The notes below the pieces were generated by a model that was given only the letters and a program-made list of their open reading frames with translations, was not told the origin of the DNA and made no database searches. 64,000 nucleotides of DNA from VXYL01 sp965203685 (GTDB lineage Bacteria > Pseudomonadota > Gammaproteobacteria > Pseudomonadales > Azotimanducaceae): NCBI GenBank assembly GCA_965203685.1, contig OZ241908.1, positions 2,790,001 to 2,854,000 on the forward strand, given 5' to 3'. The translations under genes were made by a program, and so were the position numbers. Positions 9,001-16,277 of this stretch are shown piece after piece. How positions within the stretch are numbered: position 1 is the first letter of the stretch; the number at the start of each line of letters is the position of its first letter.

Positions 9001-9399
9001 CAGCACAACGATTACGACGATTGGCAGCCAGGCGACGCATATCACGCCGATGAGCCGCCCAACAAGCAAGGTCAGGTTGCTGACCGGCCGACTGTCGACG
9101 ACGTCTGCGATTCTCGCCCTCGCGTTGCGCGCGCCGATGTCGAAGGCCATGAACGCCGCGGCGGCGACGAAGACCCAAAGCACGTAGACGTTGATGGCCG
9201 CTGCGTAGAACCGTGGCGAGTAATACCCTGCAACCGGCATAAAAGCCGACATCAAGCCATGTACGTAAAAGTAGTAGCCGTAGGCCCCGAGCGCGGTCCC
9301 CGCACCGAGCGCCACGAATACCCACGTCCGCGTTGACCGTCTCGCGGTACGAACCTCGACGGCCGCAACCGCCAGCATGGCATGGATCGTCCGCAGCAT
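6013..9399 (-). CDS. ABC-2 permease/M1-aminopeptidase-like/golvesin-domain fusion, copy A
   Basis: A membrane protein of 1,128 residues. Residues 1-290 hold about seven hydrophobic segments and the phrase AFDIGARNARARIADVVDSR, typical of ABC-2 permeases annotated as permease/M1 aminopeptidase. Residues from about 300 to 870 resemble the beta-sandwich and helical parts of M1 peptidases. The zinc motif HExxH is absent; the matching stretch reads GGLAHNLFAAFTHARGHGAD. The C-terminus opens with IVVDDLDAGF and ends NRTDGETVVADAIRW, matching golvesin/Xly-type domains. The ATG at 9399 overlaps the copy B stop (TAATG). The open frame upstream of it, to 10125, is a shadow of copy B. Function unknown. 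Confidence 0.8.
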   Translation of the reverse strand: MLRTIHAMLAVAAVEVRTARRSTRTWVFVALGAGTALGAYGYYFYVHGLMSAFMPVAGYYSPRFYAAAINVYVLWVFVAAAAFMAFDIGARNARARIADVVDSRPVSNLTLLVGRLIGVICVAWLPIVVIVVLLQLAAWLARDAGWWFGEPAEPVAQTAFVLLDSLPILIVWIAFVLLLDVVIRNRLVVILAALAVLALQVWAYGTAPAYLYGPLSPLSAQVGWASDMVPRFVDVEMAVQRGALVLFAAAFVGFASIAHARADGTSRGRRLGAAVVFAVAGGSGVAWAGLQSAEDLDVRAQWRAVHQDVDALHGFPDVERIAGNIVLLPGVQLEMDLRMTLAKSAGSTRQTFSFNPGMRIEGLSAAGQAVPFSHEDGLLVIDLPRPSAAGDGATIRLKAVGIPDPRFAYLDSAVEWRRRPSDSPLALLGTESSLFDRRFVALMPGTAWLPVAGVNLARPGAETDFFHVDLTVEAPRGWLVAAPGRREEVAGSDANRTRFRPAWAVAEVGLLAGQFERFANTVAGVHVELLLHPRHLDSVTYFADAADVLADRIEQLFANAQTHGIPYPLESLSVVEVPTRLRGYRGGWRMGTAMALPGVLLVKEQGPPTASFRSRLRNVRSGQVDVATHKLGVLQVLAANDVSTGADMYGGLAHNLFAAFTHARGHGADAINLVCAELTYRILVNNRVPFSRGFSAHRFDFDAAFGGAIWHTGRGIVTGRPTIQPILLPAGLVGRSSVWSLLSTVSPADFERHIDTKLAEDAMLLRGTAVALTMYDGLGRSAVGALLAELRRRFAGRTFDADEFSAAAESAGVDLNALLGDWLTSPRLPGFLVDDARVVRLADDAGRQRYQVRVHVRNDEPVPGLVRVSTDRPGFITPGTASIRVPAKASMEVGLVLSEPPDQLWLHSYGSQNRRSIRVRLPDFDPVEVARQEPLEGGRPSNWRPRSRGIVVDDLDAGFAVVGNGSRLRLGVFGSGDFGWQIDVDQGLPVREQQRGDWFRPPVPSAWGKYRQTAALVSPGSGDQQVVFEARLGDPGRWQLAYHIPDRHLPPLPGRPGSATTVFGALGSVDMRLESGGLETPIRFDAGAAEVGWNKVGEFDLAHDNVRLIVTNRTDGETVVADAIRWSR

Positions 9400-12300
9400 T
9401 ACCGTCGACCCGTGCGGTGGCCGGTCGTGCGATGGACGGTCGGCAACCAGCGGATCGCGTCGGCGATGACAGTCTCGCCGTCGGTCCGGTTGCTGACCAC
9501 GACGCGCACGTTTCGATCGGCCAGGTTGAAGTCGCCGACCTTGGCCCAGCCGGCCTCGGCAGCACCGCCATCGAACACGACGGGAGTCTCGACGCCTCCG
9601 CTGACGACACGCAGATCCATCACGCCTAAGGCCCCGAACGAAGTGATCTCGGTCTCCTCGTCCCCCCAGTCGGGCGCGGGGAGGTGGCGATCTGGAACGT
9701 GGTAGTACAGCGTCCAGTCGCCTGGCGCAGGCAGTTCCGCCGTCAATGCAACTTTGCGCGAGCCGTCGCCGCCTTGCGCTTGCACGGCCGTGTGGCGGTA
9801 CTTTCCCCATGCGGTGGGCGTCGGGCGACGCGACCACTCGCCGCGCTGCCGCTCCCAAACGGGGAGACCTTGGTCGAGTTCGACCTCCCAGAGGCGAAAC
9901 GCGTCCCCGAGGCCGCCGCGCAACCGCAGGCCGCGCGTCTCGTCTTGCACCGTGAACCCTGCATCCAGGTCGTCGACGATGATCCCCGAGGGTACCGCCG
10001 GGCGCCAATCGGCGGGGCGTGCTCCCTCGAACGGCGCGAGCGACGAGCCAACCTCGGGAACAGCGGCATTGGGCAGCGCGACCCGCAGCGATTGACGATT
10101 CAACGACAAGTGCGAGTGCAGCCACAGTTGGTTGGGCGGCGTCGGGACGATCCAGCCGACTTCGAGGGATTCATGGCCCTCGATGCGGATCGGGGCCGTG
10201 CCGCGTTGCACGACGTTCCAGCGTTCGTCGGAGACGCGCACAACCCCCGGCACAGGCTCGTCGTTGCGGACGTGGACGAGGATCTGGTAGCGCGGCGTGC
10301 CATCGCTCTCGTCGCCGAGTCGATACATGCGGGCCGCCGAGGTGTGGAGGCCGGGCATGCCGGTTTCGTTGAGCCAGTCACCGAGCAGACGGCTCAACTC
10401 CGGCGTGGCCGCGAGACGATCCGTGCCGAAGGCTGCGCCGGCGTGCGTCTTTCGAATCCCAGCCAGCAGTGCGGCTGCCTCCTTTCGGCCTAAACCGTCG
10501 TAAATGGAACGCGCCATCGTCGTCCCTTTCAGCAGCAAGGCCTCGCTCGCACGGCCGTGGTCGTGATGCGTCGGCATTTCGGCCAGCGGCACCTGCGAAG
10601 CGAACTCCCAGACCGATGGCCGATCGACGAACGGATAGAAAATACGCGGCAGGTGCCAGATGTAGCCGCCAATGGCACCCCGGATCACCTCGCCGATTGG
10701 CGCACCAAGGTACTGAGGGGCGTCGAAATGATGCGCAGTGAACTCCATGGCTATCGGGACGTGGTTGAGTTCGAGGAGCAAGCGGGACAGGAGTTCGCGA
10801 GTGACCATGTCGACCACATCCGCGCCCTCCCCGGCTGCCGCGGTCTGCATACCGAACAGTTGATTGGCAAAGCCTGCGAGCAGATCCCCGCCGCCACGGT
10901 CGTTGAACGTGTAGGTCCAAAGCGCCCAGACTTTTCCCGCCGCGATGCCACCGTCCCACTCCTCGTACACCGACGGGTCCCCGAACCTCCGCTCGAAACT
11001 CGCCCAGGGGAGGCCCTGCTCCCGGAGCAGCAGCACCCCGGGCAGCGCCATCGCCGAGGGCATCAACCAGGCGCCGCCATACGTCCGCAAGCTCGTAGGC
11101 ACCTCGACCACGCTCAGGCCATCGTAGGGATACGCGAAACCAAGGCGTTCGGACTCCTGGAGCAGCTCATCGAGGCGGTCGTTAAGCTGATCACCGATAT
11201 CGGCGAAGAACGCCACGTTGTGCAAATGTCCGGGGTGCAGCAGGAGTTCGAACTCGACGCCGCGCACATCGGTCGCGAAGCGCTTATAAGGTCCGGCGAA
11301 CAACGCGACGTCCGGGACCGGCGCGCCGGGCGCGAATCGAATCGTCCCGCTGCGGTCAGGCTCGCGAAGTCCTCGGCCGGGGCCTGCAACCGACCATCCG
11401 GCAGGCACGCGAACGGCAAGGTCCAAGGTGAAGAAGTCCGTCCCGCGCCCTCTGGACGCCACGTTCGGCCCGGCACGCGGCAGCCATGCGCCATCGGGCA
11501 TCAGCGCGACATAGCGCCGATCGAAAATGAGACTTTCCGTGCCGAGCAGCCCGATCCGGTTGGTCACCGGCCTGTGACGCCAGTCCACCGCACTGTCCAA
11601 GTATGCGAAACGGGCATCCGGGACTCCGGCGACGGTCATTTCGAGTGTGTGTAAGGGCGTCAGCGACAAGGACGGACTGATCTCGATGACCAAGAGGCCC
11701 TGCTCGTGGTGAAAGGACGTGGGATTGCCGTCAAGGTATAGATCCTCGACCTGCATCCCCGGGTTCAGGCTGAACGCGACGCCTGTCTCGGAGTCGGTGG
11801 GGACCGAGAATCGCAGCTCGATGGTCGCGCGCAACTCATCGCCCGGCACGATGTGCACGTTGCCCGTCAACCGAACTAGGTCCGGCACCGCCGCCTGCGA
11901 GGCGTGTTCGTGTCGAGCCAACCAATCGCTCCTCAGCCGATTGCCCGCCTCCACGTTGACGCCAAGCCAAACAGTTACCGCCACGCCGAGCGCGGCGAGC
12001 GCCAAACCCATGGCGACCGGACGGCGTTTGTTGACACCATCGGCACGGCGGTCCAACGCGGCTGCAAGCACAACCAGCCCGATCGCTACCAAGAGCCCTG
12101 CGGCACGTTGAACCACCGACGCTGCGTCGGCAAACCGCGGCACCATGTCAGACGCCCATCCGACCTTCGCGGACAATGGCGACACCACGGTCGCGAGGTA
12201 CGCCGGGGCGCTCGTGTGCGCCCACATCTGCACGGCAAGCAAAACGATCGCGACCGCCACTACCGCCAACCGACCACGAAAGACCGAGGACAGAAACAAG

Positions 12301-12833
12301 GTGGCCGCGACCCAGAGCACCATCACGGGCAGCGCGTCAAGAAACATGAACGCCGCTTGGGCGTAGGGTTCGACCGGTTGGCCAAACCACAGGCCCGAGG
12401 CCCTCGCTCCGAGGCCGAGGACCTGGATCAGCGCGCAAGCCGCCGCCAGCGGTAACCACGCCGCGAGCACGATGCCCGCCAGCCGACCGAAGAGCACCGC
12501 CATGTTGGACACCGGCCGCGCGTCCAGCACGTCCGCCATGCGTTCGCGTCGATCCCGGTGCCGCCCATCGAACGCCACCAGCAGCAACCCGGCAAGTAGC
12601 AGCCAGAGCACGTAGGCCTGGCCGTACGACGCCCCGAACCGGGGCGAGAAGAACGCCATGGCCGCCTCGCTGCCGGACATCTCGGCGTGGGCATAGGCGT
12701 AGAACCCGTGGAGGACGAAGAGCACGGCGATGCCCACGCCAACACATAGCCATGTTCGCCACCGCCGCCGTGCGCCGCGCAACTCGCTCGTGGCAACCGC
12801 GACCGCAGCGTCCAGGCCCGGCCACGCGTTCAT
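9399..12833 (-). CDS. ABC-2 permease/M1-aminopeptidase-like/golvesin-domain fusion, copy B
   Basis: A 1,144-residue paralogue of copies A and C with the same architecture: about seven N-terminal membrane segments (for example RTWLCVGVGIAVLFVLHGFY), an extracytoplasmic M1-like region (FSLNPGMQVEDLYL, VVEVPTSLRTYGGAW) and a golvesin/Xly-like end (GIIVDDLDAGFTVQDETRG to GETVIADAIRW). It is the most diverged of the three in its N-terminus. No HExxH is present; the region reads GGGDLLAGFANQLFGMQTAA. It begins 24 bases after copy C ends and shares one base with copy A, so the three are almost certainly translated from one message. Substrate and partner unknown. Confidence 0.8.
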   Translation of the reverse strand: MNAWPGLDAAVAVATSELRGARRRWRTWLCVGVGIAVLFVLHGFYAYAHAEMSGSEAAMAFFSPRFGASYGQAYVLWLLLAGLLLVAFDGRHRDRRERMADVLDARPVSNMAVLFGRLAGIVLAAWLPLAAACALIQVLGLGARASGLWFGQPVEPYAQAAFMFLDALPVMVLWVAATLFLSSVFRGRLAVVAVAIVLLAVQMWAHTSAPAYLATVVSPLSAKVGWASDMVPRFADAASVVQRAAGLLVAIGLVVLAAALDRRADGVNKRRPVAMGLALAALGVAVTVWLGVNVEAGNRLRSDWLARHEHASQAAVPDLVRLTGNVHIVPGDELRATIELRFSVPTDSETGVAFSLNPGMQVEDLYLDGNPTSFHHEQGLLVIEISPSLSLTPLHTLEMTVAGVPDARFAYLDSAVDWRHRPVTNRIGLLGTESLIFDRRYVALMPDGAWLPRAGPNVASRGRGTDFFTLDLAVRVPAGWSVAGPGRGLREPDRSGTIRFAPGAPVPDVALFAGPYKRFATDVRGVEFELLLHPGHLHNVAFFADIGDQLNDRLDELLQESERLGFAYPYDGLSVVEVPTSLRTYGGAWLMPSAMALPGVLLLREQGLPWASFERRFGDPSVYEEWDGGIAAGKVWALWTYTFNDRGGGDLLAGFANQLFGMQTAAAGEGADVVDMVTRELLSRLLLELNHVPIAMEFTAHHFDAPQYLGAPIGEVIRGAIGGYIWHLPRIFYPFVDRPSVWEFASQVPLAEMPTHHDHGRASEALLLKGTTMARSIYDGLGRKEAAALLAGIRKTHAGAAFGTDRLAATPELSRLLGDWLNETGMPGLHTSAARMYRLGDESDGTPRYQILVHVRNDEPVPGVVRVSDERWNVVQRGTAPIRIEGHESLEVGWIVPTPPNQLWLHSHLSLNRQSLRVALPNAAVPEVGSSLAPFEGARPADWRPAVPSGIIVDDLDAGFTVQDETRGLRLRGGLGDAFRLWEVELDQGLPVWERQRGEWSRRPTPTAWGKYRHTAVQAQGGDGSRKVALTAELPAPGDWTLYYHVPDRHLPAPDWGDEETEITSFGALGVMDLRVVSGGVETPVVFDGGAAEAGWAKVGDFNLADRNVRVVVSNRTDGETVIADAIRWLPTVHRTTGHRTGRR

Positions 12834-12857
12834 CGTGGAGTCGACGGCCGGCGGCGG

Positions 12858-15800
12858 TCAGCGCGCTGGCGAGCCATCAATGCGCCGCCAACGGATCGCA
12901 TCGGCGACCACCGTTTCGCCGTCGGTCTTGTTGCTGACCGCGAGGCGCACGGTACGATGGTCCAGATCGTACTCGCCGACCTTGTTCCAACCGACCTCGG
13001 CCGCCCCCGCATCGAACGCTAACGCTGTTTCCACGCCGCCGCTTTCAAGGCGCATGTCCATGCTGCCGAGGGCGTCGAAGACAGTCGCTGCGAAGTCTTC
13101 GGACCGTCCAGGGGGCGCCGGCAGATGCCTGTTCGGAATGTGGTACTCCAATTGCCAACGGCCTGGACCATCCAAGTGAGCCTCGAAGGCCACTTGCTCC
13201 TCGCCATCCCCGGCGCGGACGAGGGCCGCCGTGTGCCGGTACTTTCCCCGGGCCGACGGCACTTCCCGGCGAATCCACTCGCCGCGCCGGCGTTCCATCA
13301 CCGGCAGCCCCTGGTCAACGTCGATCTCCCAGCGCTCGAACCTACTCCGAATGTTCCCTAGGCGGATGCCTCGGTCGTTGCCGACTGCGCTGAACCCGAC
13401 GTCTAGGTCGTCGACCACGATCCCGGGTCGCGACGGCACCCAGTCACTCGGTCCGGCACCTATGAGGGCTTCCTCAGTCACCGATCGGGTGACGTCGACA
13501 TCGCCCTGGAGGTGGATGCGGATGGGGGTGCGGTTGAGCGAGCCGTAGGGATGTAGCCAAAGCTGATCCGGGGGTTCCGCCTGCACCAAACCGACCTCCA
13601 GCGAGGTCATTCCAGGAACACGGATCGGACCCGAGCCATGCGTGAGGAACCCCCAGCGGTCGGTCGAAAGGCGTACGACGCCAGGCACTGGCTCGTCGTT
13701 TCGAATCTGCACGCGCGCTTGGTAGCGTTGCCCACCGGCCTCGTCGTCGGCGAGCCGGACAACCCTTGCCTGGTCGACCAGGTAGCCCGGCAAGCCTTTG
13801 TCTCCGAGCCAGTCGCCTAGAAGCACTTCCAAGTCTGCGTCGATACTCGCAGCGGTCGAAGTCAAGTCGCCCGCATCGAACGTCCGGCCTGCGAATCGCC
13901 GACGGACCTCCGCGAGCACAGCACCCGCGCCGTCACGCCCTAGCCCGTCGTACAGGGCCTGCGCCACGAAGCTGGCTCGCAGGAGCATCGCCTCCTCGGC
14001 CAGTCTAGGCCTGCCATGACGCTCTAGCTCGCCCAGCGATGTGGCACCGGCCAACGTCCAGACGGAGTGACGCTCGACGTAGGGCCAGAACAAGCTCAGC
14101 GGGCCAAAGTGGCCTACCGACATCCCCTGAGCGGCACGGCCGAGCGCCGCCCCAAAGTAGCCGTTGGCGTCGAACCGATGGGCGCTGAATGTCCTGCCAG
14201 AGGGCGTGTTGCGCCCTGTGAGTAGACGAAATGCTAACTCGTCAAGGACATAGTCCACAGCGTCCGCCCCGGGTCCACGCGCGCCCGTGACAGCGCTGAA
14301 CAGGTGGCGGGAAAAGCCCCGGTGGACATCAGCGCCACTGGCGGCGTCATTGCTGGTGTGTACCCAAAGCCTTCCCAATTTGGCTCGCGCCAGGTCGTCC
14401 GCCTCTGCCAAGATGTCGTCGACCAATGGCCCTCCGAAACGCGTGGTCGGCAGGCTGTGCTCCTTGACCAGGAGGACGCCGGGCATCGCCATCGCAGTGT
14501 CCATTCGCCAGCCCCCACGATAGCCGCGAAGGCGGGACGGGACTTCCACTAGGCTCAAGGCACGGAGCGGATACGGTAGGCCGAGCGTGTCGGCCTCGCC
14601 GAACAGTCGCTCAATCTCCGCGACGACCGTATCCGCGACGTCGGCGAAAAACTCAGGCGTCTCCAGGTGCTCGGGATGGAGCAGCAACTCGACCTCTACG
14701 CCGTCCATGATCGTGGCCGCAAACCTCTCGAATCGGCCGGCCAATAGCCCAATCTCGGACACGGCCACCTCGGGACGAAACCGGAAGCGCGAGCGGTGAC
14801 CATCGCCTCCGCCAACTTGCTCGCGACGCCCCGGTCCAGCAACCAGCCAGTCGTGCGGCAGATCCACGGTTAGGTCGACGGTATGGAAATCCGAGCGCTG
14901 GCTAGGTCGTGCGATGCTTGGCCCTGCGCGGGGAAGCCAGGCGGTCCCGGGCATCAAGGCCACGAATCGGCGGTCGAACAAGCCCGATTCCGTACCGAGG
15001 AGCGCAAGTCGGTTGGTCGGCGGCTTGCGGCGCCAGTCGGCCGCGCTGTCGAGATAGGCAAAGCGTTCGTCCGGCACACCCACGGCCCGTAGCGCCAGGG
15101 TCGCGCTGTCGTTCGCCAACGCTCGCGGCAGGTCCACGATGAGCAAGCCATCCTCGTGGCTGAACGGCAACAACTCGGTACCGATCGCGAGCTGGTCGAT
15201 CCGCATGCCCGGGTTGAGACTGAAGACAAGCCTCGTCACGCCGGCGGGCTTCGCGACCGATATCTGAACATCGATTTCCAAGCGATCGCTTGGCAGGATG
15301 ACGATGCTGCCGGCGATCTTCTCGACATCGGGAAGCTCCTTCGCTGCGACCGCACCTTCATGCACAGCCCGCCATTGCTCGCGAATGCGGACGTCGTCGA
15401 CGCCTTTGAGCGTCGTCCAAACGAGCCCGAGTACGCCAGCGCCGGCGAGCACGGCGGCGATGGCGAAGTACCGGGCAGCGGGCGCGCCATCGGCCCGGGC
15501 CTGCGCAACCGCGGCGACGCCTACGAGCGCCGCTGCGAGCACGACGAGCGCACCACGCTGCACGGCCATCTCGACTCCCGCGAAACGCGGAACGATGTCC
15601 GACGCCCACCCGGGTTGCGCGGACAGCGGTGACAGCCCCGTGTACAGGTAGGCAGGTACCGCGGTATAGGCCCACATCTGCAGACCTAACGCCCCGAGGG
15701 CCACCACCATCACGAACAGGCGATTGCGGACAACCGCAGCCAGTGCCAACACGAGCGCGATCCAGAAAGCCAGGATCGGTGCTGCGTCGATCACCAGGAA

Positions 15801-16277
15801 GGCCGTCTGGGCAACCGGTTCCACGGGTTCGCCCAGCCACCAACCCGCAGCACGGGACGACCACCCGAACAGTTGCACCACGAGGACGACCATGAGCATC
15901 GGTACCCAGGAGACGAGCAGCAACCCGAGGAACCTTCCGGCGACCAAGGCAAGGTTGGAGACCGGCCGGCTGTCGATGACATCCGCGACGCGCTCACGCT
16001 GGTTGCGCGCACCGATGTCGAATGCGAGGAACGCAGCCGCGGCCAAGAAAGTCCAAAGGAGATAGACGTTGATGGCGGCCGCGTGGAACCGGGGCGAGAA
16101 GTACGCCATCGCGGGCATCGGCACGGAGAAGTAGCCGTGGGCGTAGAAGTAGTAGCCGTAGGCCGCGAGGACGCTGCCCGAACCGAGTGCGACGAACACC
16201 CATGTTCGCGGCAACCGCCGCGCAAAGCGCGCCTCCGCCACCGCCACGGCCATGACGGAATCGAGTGCCCGCAGCAC
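12858..16277 (-). CDS. ABC-2 permease/M1-aminopeptidase-like/golvesin-domain fusion, copy C
   Basis: A 1,139-residue paralogue, first of the three in transcription order. The start is a GTG at 16277 that overlaps the acylase stop as TAGTG. The resulting N-terminus (VLRALDSVMAVAVAEARFARR) aligns with that of copy A (MLRTIHAMLAVAAVEVRTARR), which supports the choice. It has about seven membrane segments, an M1-like region (FSLNPGMRIDQLAI, VEVPSRLRGYRGGWRM) without HExxH (GFSRHLFSAVTGARGPGAD), and a golvesin/Xly-like C-terminus (GIVVDDLDVGF to GETVVADAIRW). Copies A and C are closer to each other than to B. The open frame upstream, to 16892, is a shadow of the acylase gene. Confidence 0.8.
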   Translation of the reverse strand: MLRALDSVMAVAVAEARFARRLPRTWVFVALGSGSVLAAYGYYFYAHGYFSVPMPAMAYFSPRFHAAAINVYLLWTFLAAAAFLAFDIGARNQRERVADVIDSRPVSNLALVAGRFLGLLLVSWVPMLMVVLVVQLFGWSSRAAGWWLGEPVEPVAQTAFLVIDAAPILAFWIALVLALAAVVRNRLFVMVVALGALGLQMWAYTAVPAYLYTGLSPLSAQPGWASDIVPRFAGVEMAVQRGALVVLAAALVGVAAVAQARADGAPAARYFAIAAVLAGAGVLGLVWTTLKGVDDVRIREQWRAVHEGAVAAKELPDVEKIAGSIVILPSDRLEIDVQISVAKPAGVTRLVFSLNPGMRIDQLAIGTELLPFSHEDGLLIVDLPRALANDSATLALRAVGVPDERFAYLDSAADWRRKPPTNRLALLGTESGLFDRRFVALMPGTAWLPRAGPSIARPSQRSDFHTVDLTVDLPHDWLVAGPGRREQVGGGDGHRSRFRFRPEVAVSEIGLLAGRFERFAATIMDGVEVELLLHPEHLETPEFFADVADTVVAEIERLFGEADTLGLPYPLRALSLVEVPSRLRGYRGGWRMDTAMAMPGVLLVKEHSLPTTRFGGPLVDDILAEADDLARAKLGRLWVHTSNDAASGADVHRGFSRHLFSAVTGARGPGADAVDYVLDELAFRLLTGRNTPSGRTFSAHRFDANGYFGAALGRAAQGMSVGHFGPLSLFWPYVERHSVWTLAGATSLGELERHGRPRLAEEAMLLRASFVAQALYDGLGRDGAGAVLAEVRRRFAGRTFDAGDLTSTAASIDADLEVLLGDWLGDKGLPGYLVDQARVVRLADDEAGGQRYQARVQIRNDEPVPGVVRLSTDRWGFLTHGSGPIRVPGMTSLEVGLVQAEPPDQLWLHPYGSLNRTPIRIHLQGDVDVTRSVTEEALIGAGPSDWVPSRPGIVVDDLDVGFSAVGNDRGIRLGNIRSRFERWEIDVDQGLPVMERRRGEWIRREVPSARGKYRHTAALVRAGDGEEQVAFEAHLDGPGRWQLEYHIPNRHLPAPPGRSEDFAATVFDALGSMDMRLESGGVETALAFDAGAAEVGWNKVGEYDLDHRTVRLAVSNKTDGETVVADAIRWRRIDGSPAR

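Noticed and set aside
9400..10125. N-terminal extension of copy A to a 1,370-residue protein
   Set aside because: The extra sequence is a shadow of the C-terminus of copy B; homology to the paralogues begins at the ATG at 9399, which overlaps the copy B stop.
10557..11654. 365-codon plus-strand frame opposite copy B
   Set aside because: Mirror of a coding region; arginine- and histidine-rich low-information translation without domain features.
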